Source: Methylobacter sp. (GTDB taxonomy: Bacteria > Pseudomonadota > Gammaproteobacteria > Methylococcales > Methylomonadaceae). From it: a stretch of DNA of 64,000 nucleotides. The notes under the pieces were generated by a model, which made no database searches, was not told the DNA's origin, and worked only from the letters and a program-made list of their open reading frames with translations. The DNA is taken from assembly GCA_030679035.1 (NCBI GenBank), contig JAUXTH010000189.1, positions 124,001 to 188,000 on the forward strand, in the 5' to 3' direction. Below are positions 9,539 through 15,972 of this stretch, one piece after another. Every line of letters starts with the position of its first letter. The stretch's first letter is position 1. A program made the translations under genes and the position numbers.

Positions 9539-11066
9539 TGCTGCAAGTTTTCCCGTGTTAAGCCTGCTTATTTTGTTGCCCTTATTGGGCGCGGTCATTG
9601 TAGCCGTTACCCGCAACATCCGACTGGCCAAAAACATCGCATTGTTGCTTGCTACGCTGGAATTAATTGCGACAGGGGTAGTTGTGCAGTTGTTTAATGC
9701 CGACCTTGGCAACAGCTTTCAACTGGTCGAGCGCCACGCCTGGATACCCAGCCTGAATATCGAATACCTGATTGGTGTGGATGGCATTTCAGTGTTGTTT
9801 TTGCCGATGTCTGCGCTGTTGACGTTAATGGCGATCATCGCATCATGGAATTCGGTGCAACATCTGACCCGCTTTCATTTTGCCTTATTGCTGGCGTTGG
9901 AAGGCATCACCATCGGCGTATTTTTGGCGCTGGATCTGGCGCTGTTCTTTTTGTTTTGGGAGCTGACCCTGCCGCCGATTTTCTTTTTAATCGGCTTGTG
10001 GGGCATCGGTTCGGCGCGGCGTAGCGCGGCGATCAAATACACGCTGTTCATGCTGTTTGGCGGTGTGCCGTTGCTGTTTGGGATTATCATCCTGGCGATC
10101 AACCACGCCGTTGCGGTAGACGGCAGCATTCCGCAGGATATGGCCTTCAGCCTGCCGGTATTGTTGGAAACGCCATTGCCGGATAGTTTACAGGCGCTGG
10201 TGTTTCTGTTATTGCTGTTAGGTTTCGCCGTTAAAGCGCCGTTGGTGCCGTTCCATACCTGGCTGCCCACCGTTGCCATGGAAGGCCCGACGCAAATGAC
10301 GGCCTTGTTGACCGGCCTGAAACTCGGCGCTTTCGGCATCATCCGTTTTGCGATGCCGCTGGCCCCTTCCGCCGCGGTACAATACAGCTGGGTGCTGGGC
10401 ATACTTGGCGCGATAACGCTGGTATACAGCGCGCTGATTGCGTTGCAGCAAACCAATCTACGCCGCTTGCTGGCTTATGCCAGCATCAGCCATGTCGGAC
10501 TGGTTATCGTCGGCATTGCGTCGTTGAATATGCAGGGCCTACAGGGAGCGATTTTCCAGTTGCTGAACTTCACGATGATTGCCGGTTCCCTGATGCTGGT
10601 GGCCGGTTTTATCCAGCATCGCCTAGGGAGCACCGAGGCGATCCATCTGGGCGGTCTGGCTAAAACGATGCCGCGACTGACCTGTTTTTATTTTCTATTT
10701 GCGCTGGCCAGCATAGGCCTGCCCGGAACCAGCGGCTTTCCCGCCGAATTATTGCTGATAATCAGCACCATGCTGGCGCATCCCAGCATCAGCATCGCCG
10801 CCCTGATCGGCGCGGTACTCAGCGCCGCTTATATGCTGTCCTTCAGCCGCCGAGCCTTCTTCGGCCCAGTCACCCAAGCCAGTGTCAAACAAATGCAGGA
10901 TTTACGTCCACGGGAACTGACGCTGTTGTGCGTGTCGGCGTTATTGATATTGGGATTCGGCTTTTTCCCGAATAATGTGCTGAAAGTCAATCGAGCAACG
11001 GCAGAGGCATGGTTAAGTCGGATAATGGATCAGCCGGTATTGGCAAGTAAGGCTGAGCAGGATTAG
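9531..11066 (+). CDS. NuoM-like proton-translocating membrane subunit of DAB cluster
   Basis: Fourth antiporter-like subunit (511 aa). The ATG at 9531 is preferred to the in-frame ATG at 9522 because AAGGA (9518-9522) is 8 bases before it. The canonical residues are intact: LFWELTLPPIFFLIGLWG (TM5 Glu), FAVKAPLVPFHTWLPTVAME (TM7 Lys) and GLPGTSGFPAELLLI (TM11). Its start overlaps the end of the preceding gene by 8 bp, so translation is probably coupled. It is the last gene of the carbon-uptake operon; the TA island begins 85 bp downstream. Confidence 0.85.
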   Translation: MINAASFPVLSLLILLPLLGAVIVAVTRNIRLAKNIALLLATLELIATGVVVQLFNADLGNSFQLVERHAWIPSLNIEYLIGVDGISVLFLPMSALLTLMAIIASWNSVQHLTRFHFALLLALEGITIGVFLALDLALFFLFWELTLPPIFFLIGLWGIGSARRSAAIKYTLFMLFGGVPLLFGIIILAINHAVAVDGSIPQDMAFSLPVLLETPLPDSLQALVFLLLLLGFAVKAPLVPFHTWLPTVAMEGPTQMTALLTGLKLGAFGIIRFAMPLAPSAAVQYSWVLGILGAITLVYSALIALQQTNLRRLLAYASISHVGLVIVGIASLNMQGLQGAIFQLLNFTMIAGSLMLVAGFIQHRLGSTEAIHLGGLAKTMPRLTCFYFLFALASIGLPGTSGFPAELLLIISTMLAHPSISIAALIGAVLSAAYMLSFSRRAFFGPVTQASVKQMQDLRPRELTLLCVSALLILGFGFFPNNVLKVNRATAEAWLSRIMDQPVLASKAEQD

Positions 11067-11082
11067 AAGACGGGTAGTATTG

Positions 11083-11116
11083 TGTGTTGACATTTTTAAC
11101 ACATTTAGCAGATACT
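11083..11116 (+). promoter_or_regulatory. Candidate sigma-70 promoter with palindromic operator for tacAT
   Basis: TTGACA at 11087-11092 and GATACT at 11111-11116 with an 18-bp spacer form a plausible -35/-10 pair. A palindrome TGTGTT-N9-AACACA (11083-11103) overlaps the -35. This is the expected layout for autorepression by a ribbon-helix-helix antitoxin such as TacA. Confidence 0.5.
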
Positions 11117-11151
11117 TTTAACATGGAATTAGTTAATTGGCATTAAAGGCT

Positions 11152-11442
11152 ATGAGAACAGAACACACCCCCGCAGAAGTAAACATTCACTTGCGCGCGA
11201 AAGCACATGATAGGTTGCTTATTGACCAAGCAGCAGAGTTGCTTGGTTCAAATCGTTCGCAATTTATGATGGCCTCAGCACTCAAGGAAGCCAAGAATGT
11301 AATCCTTGACCAAACCTCTATTTATGTAGACAACAAGACATTTCAAAACGTATTGGAGTGGCTAGATACACCGGCAACGCAAGAACAGATTGACGGGATG
11401 AACCGATTGCGGACAATAAAATCCCCTTGGTCGGATGAGTGA
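11152..11442 (+). CDS. tacA: DUF1778 antitoxin, TacA type
   Basis: Antitoxin of a type II TacAT module: an N-terminal ribbon-helix-helix DNA-binding region (VNIHLRAKAHDRLLIDQAAE, SNRSQFMMASALKEA) and a C-terminal toxin-neutralising tail ending in WLDTP and WSDE. The ATG at 11152 fits the family N-terminus, although an in-frame TTG at 11137 (GGA upstream) is possible. The stop overlaps the toxin start (GTGA), the usual coupled arrangement. Probably autoregulated through the palindrome just upstream. Confidence 0.85.
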   Translation: MRTEHTPAEVNIHLRAKAHDRLLIDQAAELLGSNRSQFMMASALKEAKNVILDQTSIYVDNKTFQNVLEWLDTPATQEQIDGMNRLRTIKSPWSDE

Positions 11443-11948
11443 AAAATAAGGAAGTTTGTTCGCCTGTTCATTTAACCGAACAGCATGATACAGAGGGCTT
11501 CCGCTCGGGCGAGGAAACGCTGGATACTTGGTTGCGTAAGCGGGCGTTCGCCAATATGGAAGCATCGGCAAGTAGAACCTATGTTATTTGTCCTTCCAGT
11601 TCGAATAAAGTTATTGGGTATTACGCTATTTGCATGGGACAGATTTTTAGCCAAGAAGTTATTGGTTCCATGCGCCGGAATATGCCCCGCCAGATTCCAG
11701 CGGTAATACTTGGACGCTTAGCCATTGATCAGAAATGGCAAGACCAAGGATTAGGCAAAGCATTACTTCAAGATGCAGTGCAAAGGTCAGCCCGTGCGGC
11801 TAAAGAAGTATCCGCCCGTCTTTTGATTGCACATGCCATTTCTCCGGAAGCGGAAGCCTTCTATTTGCATTACGGTTTTACCCGCCTTCCAACCGAAACG
11901 CCAACCTACGCCCTAGACCTTATTAAGTTTGCCAAGCTTTCAGAATAA
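11439..11948 (+). CDS. tacT: GNAT acetyltransferase toxin, TacT type
   Basis: 169-aa GCN5-related N-acetyltransferase of the TacT toxin family, which acetylates aminoacyl-tRNAs to block translation. The acetyl-CoA loop is RLAIDQKWQDQGLGKALL and the C-terminal AEAFYLHYGFTRLP contains the conserved Tyr. The GTG start at 11439 overlaps the antitoxin stop by 4 bp. Family assignment is firm; the substrate is inferred from relatives. Confidence 0.85.
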   Translation: MKNKEVCSPVHLTEQHDTEGFRSGEETLDTWLRKRAFANMEASASRTYVICPSSSNKVIGYYAICMGQIFSQEVIGSMRRNMPRQIPAVILGRLAIDQKWQDQGLGKALLQDAVQRSARAAKEVSARLLIAHAISPEAEAFYLHYGFTRLPTETPTYALDLIKFAKLSE

Positions 11949-12011
11949 TATCCGTCAGTTTGGATAGACTGATCCCCTACACGCAAAGCATCTATCTGGC
12001 TTGAAATCCGG

Positions 12012-12299
12012 TTATGTACGACTTGACCAGTAGCCCGGTTTTCTACTGTTATGCATCACTGCAACGACATAAATTGACTGGTCAATTTTCCGATAAATCA
12101 CAGAAAATGGAAACCTGGAAAGTAAAAACCTTCGAAAACCTTTTTCGAAAAAAGGCCATGTTCGCGGGAATTCAACAATCGCTTGATAAGCCGATTCGAG
12201 TTCATTCAGAAAGTCATCCCCTAAACCTTCAGCCTGATCTTGGTACCAAGCATACGAAGCCTTTATTTCAGAAGAAACGCCGGGGTGAAATCTTAACAA
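12012..12299 (-). CDS. RelE/ParE family toxin
   Basis: 95-aa toxin of the ParE/RelE superfamily: EIKASYAWYQDQAEGLGDDF, a central PFFEKGFRRFLLSRFPFSVIYRK and the terminal VVAVMHNSRKPGYW block, typical of the ParE branch paired with CHP02574 antitoxins. It starts at a TTG 5 bp after the antitoxin stop. The target (gyrase or ribosome) cannot be decided from sequence alone. Confidence 0.85.
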   Translation of the reverse strand: MLRFHPGVSSEIKASYAWYQDQAEGLGDDFLNELESAYQAIVEFPRTWPFFEKGFRRFLLSRFPFSVIYRKIDQSIYVVAVMHNSRKPGYWSSRT

Positions 12300-12304
12300 T
12301 TTTG

Positions 12305-12520
12305 CTAACTTTTAACCGCTTTCTTTATATCGTCCCAAGATACAGACTCAACCTGACCGGAAGCAAGCTCTTGATACCTCTGATCGGCTAGTTCCGCCCA
12401 TGCCTGCTCAACGCCTTCATCTTGCCTAGTTTCAAGCGAAGAAATTAAACAATGAGCAACTTGGGCTCTCTCATTAACAGTCAATTGTTTTGCATTTTCT
12501 ATAACTTGATTAATGTTCAT
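12305..12520 (-). CDS. Addiction-module antitoxin, CHP02574 family
   Basis: 71-aa antitoxin (MNINQVIENAKQLTVNERAQ ... AWAELADQRYQELASG) of the family found upstream of ParE-like toxins. The frame is open to 12586, but the ATG at 12520 gives the normal family N-terminus. It lies 5 bp upstream of the toxin on the same strand. Confidence 0.8.
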   Translation of the reverse strand: MNINQVIENAKQLTVNERAQVAHCLISSLETRQDEGVEQAWAELADQRYQELASGQVESVSWDDIKKAVKS

Positions 12521-12649
12521 AACCGATTTATCCGTTAATTTGCATTTTTGGATTCTAGCATGGCGGTCGAAAAGCACATAACCCATGATTATTATGACAG
12601 ATGGACCGCACTATGTTTGGCCCATCCTATCTTTCACGGTCTCTTGGAA

Positions 12650-12934
12650 TTACGCAACCTCACGCGCCGCCTCTTCAATAACGCTATCAGGTACGCCAAG
12701 CTTTTTTAGCGCCGCAATCAACTTGGCTTCCTTACTCAATGCAAACTGCGCTTCGTCACGGCGCAAGCATTCACTAATGTACGACTTTAATAAAGCCTGA
12801 TAGCCGGAAAAGCCTTTGCAGGGCGCTATAACCTTCATGGATTCCACCACATCGACCGGAATGCGCAGAGTGATTGAAGTCATGGAGCGGTCTTTAGTTA
12901 AGCGGTTTTTAACTGTGTCAGAAATCATAATCAT
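12650..12934 (-). CDS. brnA: BrnA-type antitoxin
   Basis: 94-aa protein with a CopG/BrnA-like ribbon-helix-helix region (TSITLRIPVDVVESMKVIAP, YQALLKSYISECL). It follows and overlaps the BrnT toxin gene by 17 bp, the toxin-first order typical of BrnTA. An internal ATG (MTSITLRI) could be the start; the overlap with brnT favours the upstream one. Type II antitoxin by context and fold. Confidence 0.75.
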   Translation of the reverse strand: MIMISDTVKNRLTKDRSMTSITLRIPVDVVESMKVIAPCKGFSGYQALLKSYISECLRRDEAQFALSKEAKLIAALKKLGVPDSVIEEAAREVA

Positions 12935-13214
12935 TGCGCTCCGTTAGCGTGGCCTTGCGAGCCGAAATAAGCCGGATAAACTCACCTTCAACCTCAATAT
13001 GCACAACAAACAGCAACCGGCCTTTTTCATCATAGCCGATAACCGCGTCACGCGATTCATGATGGCGGCCTGCATCAACCAGTTTTAAAAACGGGTCGAA
13101 GAAAGCTTCGGCAGCTTGGTCGAAAGTAATTCCGTCATGTTTGATCGGGTTCGCCGCAGCTTTGCGGGCATTCCAAGCAAAGCTGACGCCGTTTTTTTCG
13201 TAGTGAATATCCAT
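12918..13214 (-). CDS. brnT: BrnT family toxin (DUF497)
   Basis: 98-aa RelE-fold RNase toxin. Family features are FAWNARKAAANPIKHDGITF, EAFFDPF, RDAVIGYDEKGRLLFVVHIE and the terminal IRLISARKATLTERNDYDF. It is complete and precedes brnA in an overlapping operon. BrnT in other species cleaves RNA and is neutralised and autorepressed with BrnA. Confidence 0.87.
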   Translation of the reverse strand: MDIHYEKNGVSFAWNARKAAANPIKHDGITFDQAAEAFFDPFLKLVDAGRHHESRDAVIGYDEKGRLLFVVHIEVEGEFIRLISARKATLTERNDYDF

Positions 13215-13407
13215 ATAACTAAGACTAATGTAATGTATTGGCTTTGTAAATACAAATAGTGGATAGTTTGCTTGATTTATCGAATTATGGGGATGTTGAG
13301 ATCAACCAAGCCCAGACAATAGCTCTTCGTTATCTGACGTTTTGGTATTCCGAGATGGGCCGGAATGGGCAAGTTCAGAAGACATAGCTCTATTGAAGCT
13401 TGGAAAT

Positions 13408-13474
13408 GTCAGGCATAAAAAGCATGCCTGACCTACAGGACTGATTCGCCGCAAAAACTTCTTGCGGCGAATCA
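13408..13474. repeat. Two adjacent inverted repeats in a 510-bp gene-free gap
   Basis: GTCAGGCAT (13408-13416) pairs with ATGCCTGAC (13424-13432), and TGATTCGCCGCAA (13442-13454) pairs with TTGCGGCGAATCA (13462-13474). Both are strong hairpins between brnT and the helicase operon. The rest of 13215-13724 holds no convincing gene; it becomes AT-rich toward 13650 and probably contains the promoter of the downstream operon. Confidence 0.7.
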
Positions 13475-13724
13475 TGTTCTTTAGTTCTAAAAGCCGCAGT
13501 TGGAAAATGTGGAAACCTTACGTGCTGTCGAAACATGAGCATTTTTCACAGTCCCCCCATTCTGCACGGCAGAACAATAATTGCACATCAACAGCTTGTC
13601 GGGATATATTAAGAAACGTCATAAGCCGGTCAATGGTAAAGTGGTCAAGCCCCATTCAGGCCTTGCAGCATAATATTTTTACTAAATCAAATCTGACTTA
13701 ATTTTATCTGAACCTTTATCGCAT

Positions 13725-15296
13725 ATGATTACCGACTTCAAAAAGATTGATTCTCTTTCGCCATCGGACTTTGAAGTTTTCGTCCGCGATGTGTTTGTTG
13801 CCGCTGGCTGGAGTGATGCCATCATTACCAAAGTCGGACAAGAATTTCAGCACGGTGACGGTGGTGTTGATATTTTTGCTTATAAAAATAAGCGCAAATT
13901 TGCTATCGAAGTTAAACAAAGAGCAGCAGGAACAACAGTTGATGTTAAAGCCTTAAATCAGTTAGTCACAGGCGCGAAACTTGCCAATGTCGCTAACATG
14001 ATTTTGGTAACAAATTCTTATTTCACCTCAGAAGTAAAAGTTCGAGCTTTAAGGCTTGGTGTTGAACTAACTGATCGTGATGGTTTGCAGAACTTATGGT
14101 TCCAAAAGCATTCTGAAATTGGACGCGAAATTAAACCTAGGAAATATCAAGAAACCGTTATCCAAGACAGCTTGATACGTTTTAACGAAGGCAACAGTCG
14201 TTTGCTGATTGAAATGGCGACAGGCTTAGGAAAAACTTATACCGTTGCCCATTTGCTTAAACAGATATTGCAACAAGGCAAAGTTAAGCGTGTGCTGTTT
14301 TTAGCGCATCAAGTTGAAATATTAATGCAATCTGTAACCGCATTTAAAAACGTGTTTGGCATTGGTGCTTATTCATTTTCCGCTTGTTTTGGTGGTGCAG
14401 ACCCAGAGGATACCGACTTTGTCTTCGGCAGTTTCGACACACTATTTAGCAAAATAACCACGCTGGAAAAAGAAACTTTTGACATAGTAATTGTCGATGA
14501 AGCCCATCACACGCCTGCCATAACTTACGCCACTGTCGTCGAACATTTTCATCCTAAATTACTGATAGGCCTTACCGCGACGCCGTTTCGTGAGGACAAT
14601 AAAGATGTGTTGGCATTCTTTGGCGGTTCAGCAGGCCATGTGGGTAAATATGATTTAGCCTGGGCGTTACGTCATAACAAACTGGCATTTCCGAAATATT
14701 TAGTCTTGCTGGATGACTTGGATCAATCGCGTATAGACCAACTTGATAGTGGTATGTCGATTAGCGACTTAGACCAGCGGCTTTTTTTGCATAAAAAAGA
14801 CGAGGAAGTTGTTCGTATCATTGAGAAAACGGTACAAGACAAACAAATCCCTAACCTTAAAGGCATTGTTTTTTGCCGTAGCATTACGCACATAAATTAC
14901 CTCATTCAGTTTTTCCCCGGAGGTAGTGCCACTTTTGTCCATTCAAAAATGACTGATCAACAACGCTGGCAAAATATTCGTGATTTTCGTGAAGGCAATT
15001 ATCGTTACATTTTAGTGCGCGATTTGTTTAATGAAGGCGTGGATATTCCAGAAACTAATCTACTGGTTTTTATGCGTTATACGGGATCGCATACGGTGTG
15101 GTTGCAACAATTAGGTAGAGGCTTGCGCAAAACACCGAATAAAGATTATGTTCATGTATTGGATTTTGTCGGCTCATTAGAACGCTTAAACGAAGTCCAT
15201 CAACTTACTAAAAGAATAAATAGCATTCCCATTGACAAAGATAATTGGGAATCCCACCACGTGATAAAAAAGAAACCTTACATAATTCATCGTTAG
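13725..15296 (+). CDS. Mrr-type nuclease fused to SF2 DEAH helicase (zero frame)
   Basis: 523-aa zero-frame product. The N-terminus (residues about 10-125) is a restriction-endonuclease-like Mrr domain with a PD-(D/E)xK core: GDGGVDI (D49) and AIEVKQ (E62, K64). It is followed by an SF2 helicase: Walker A ATGLGKT (165-171), DEAH (258-261), LTATP (283-287) and the motif VI region QQLGRGLRK (461-469). The frame ends in a foreign-looking tail (HHVIKKKPYIIHR) right after a slippery A_AAA_AAG at 15266-15272. The missing C-terminal part lies in the -1 frame, giving a 744-aa fusion if the ribosome slips there. The DNA is clearly more AT-rich than its neighbours and TA modules flank it. A restriction or anti-phage role is inferred. 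Confidence 0.85.
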   Translation: MITDFKKIDSLSPSDFEVFVRDVFVAAGWSDAIITKVGQEFQHGDGGVDIFAYKNKRKFAIEVKQRAAGTTVDVKALNQLVTGAKLANVANMILVTNSYFTSEVKVRALRLGVELTDRDGLQNLWFQKHSEIGREIKPRKYQETVIQDSLIRFNEGNSRLLIEMATGLGKTYTVAHLLKQILQQGKVKRVLFLAHQVEILMQSVTAFKNVFGIGAYSFSACFGGADPEDTDFVFGSFDTLFSKITTLEKETFDIVIVDEAHHTPAITYATVVEHFHPKLLIGLTATPFREDNKDVLAFFGGSAGHVGKYDLAWALRHNKLAFPKYLVLLDDLDQSRIDQLDSGMSISDLDQRLFLHKKDEEVVRIIEKTVQDKQIPNLKGIVFCRSITHINYLIQFFPGGSATFVHSKMTDQQRWQNIRDFREGNYRYILVRDLFNEGVDIPETNLLVFMRYTGSHTVWLQQLGRGLRKTPNKDYVHVLDFVGSLERLNEVHQLTKRINSIPIDKDNWESHHVIKKKPYIIHR

Positions 15297-15958
15297 AAGT
15301 GAACTATAGCCAGTCCGCCGCGCAAGTTTTACAGCTAATAGAAGAGCTACAGTATCGCCTAAAATCACGAATGCAAGCTATTGAAGTATTACGAAGATAT
15401 TATGATGATTACAATAAAGTCCCTACGCTGAATGAAATAGAAAGCGTTTTGACTGACATTACCGTTGACCAAATCGCCACACACTTTGATTCGTATTTTG
15501 GTTATTTGGAAGCGGCATTAACGGGACAATACGACCAAAGTCTATTTCGTACCCTGTGCTTAGATTATGCACAGCATTTTTATCAACAAAACCACATCTG
15601 CCCAACCTTTAGAGCCATCAGCCTAGCTAATCAATATAACGGCTTACTCGCATGTTCTGAGCTAGAAGTTAAGTTTTTACTAGCTAATGAAAGTGAATTG
15701 GAAAATTATTTGTTAGGGACAAATAAACCGCTTAGACTTAATAATCAAGTTGTTACTGAGAACATTGAAACAGAATTGCCTCTTGGTGAGACAACAACCA
15801 TCGAAACAAATCATGAATATTTACTCATTGATAAATATTTAACCACTATAAAAACACGGCAAGATTTATTAAAACTTTCTGCCGAAGATAGAGCAGAGAT
15901 TAAAAAAGTATTTAACTCAGAATTCCGCTTTTTCAGTTGCTTACAAAATAAAAAATAA
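15245..15958 (+). CDS. C-terminal part of the Mrr-helicase in the -1 frame
   Basis: Open frame of 237 codons that overlaps the end of the helicase by 52 bp. From the slip site the -1 reading gives KKETLHNSSLEVNYSQSAAQVLQLIEELQYRLK and onward, which reads as the natural continuation of the helicase rather than as a separate protein. No ribosome binding site precedes the nominal ATG at 15245. The region is helical, with no recognised catalytic motif, and is probably an accessory domain. Either a programmed -1 shift or a one-base change in the A6 run explains the split. Confidence 0.65.
   Translation: MGIPPRDKKETLHNSSLEVNYSQSAAQVLQLIEELQYRLKSRMQAIEVLRRYYDDYNKVPTLNEIESVLTDITVDQIATHFDSYFGYLEAALTGQYDQSLFRTLCLDYAQHFYQQNHICPTFRAISLANQYNGLLACSELEVKFLLANESELENYLLGTNKPLRLNNQVVTENIETELPLGETTTIETNHEYLLIDKYLTTIKTRQDLLKLSAEDRAEIKKVFNSEFRFFSCLQNKK
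15266..15272 (+). other. A_AAA_AAG slippery heptamer, candidate -1 frameshift site
   Basis: The heptamer lies in the correct phase of the helicase frame (ATA AAA AAG). A -1 slip continues with GAA at 15272 in the downstream open frame. It is the same heptamer used by E. coli dnaX. GGGA about 15 bases upstream could act as a weak internal Shine-Dalgarno stimulator; no strong downstream hairpin is obvious. Confidence 0.5.
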
Positions 15959-15972
15959 TTAAGGATAGCTCT

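Noticed and set aside
1535-11066. Respiratory complex I (nuo) operon
   Set aside because: Only antiporter-like subunits are present; none of the NADH, FeS or quinone-binding subunits occurs, and dabA sits inside the set.
13462-13701. 79-aa ORF in the gap before the helicase
   Set aside because: Begins within a hairpin repeat, has odd composition, no ribosome binding site and no recognisable family.
15245-15958. Separate 237-aa gene
   Set aside because: No ribosome binding site before the ATG, overlap with the helicase, and the residues from the slip site onward read as the helicase C-terminus; treated as its -1 frame part.
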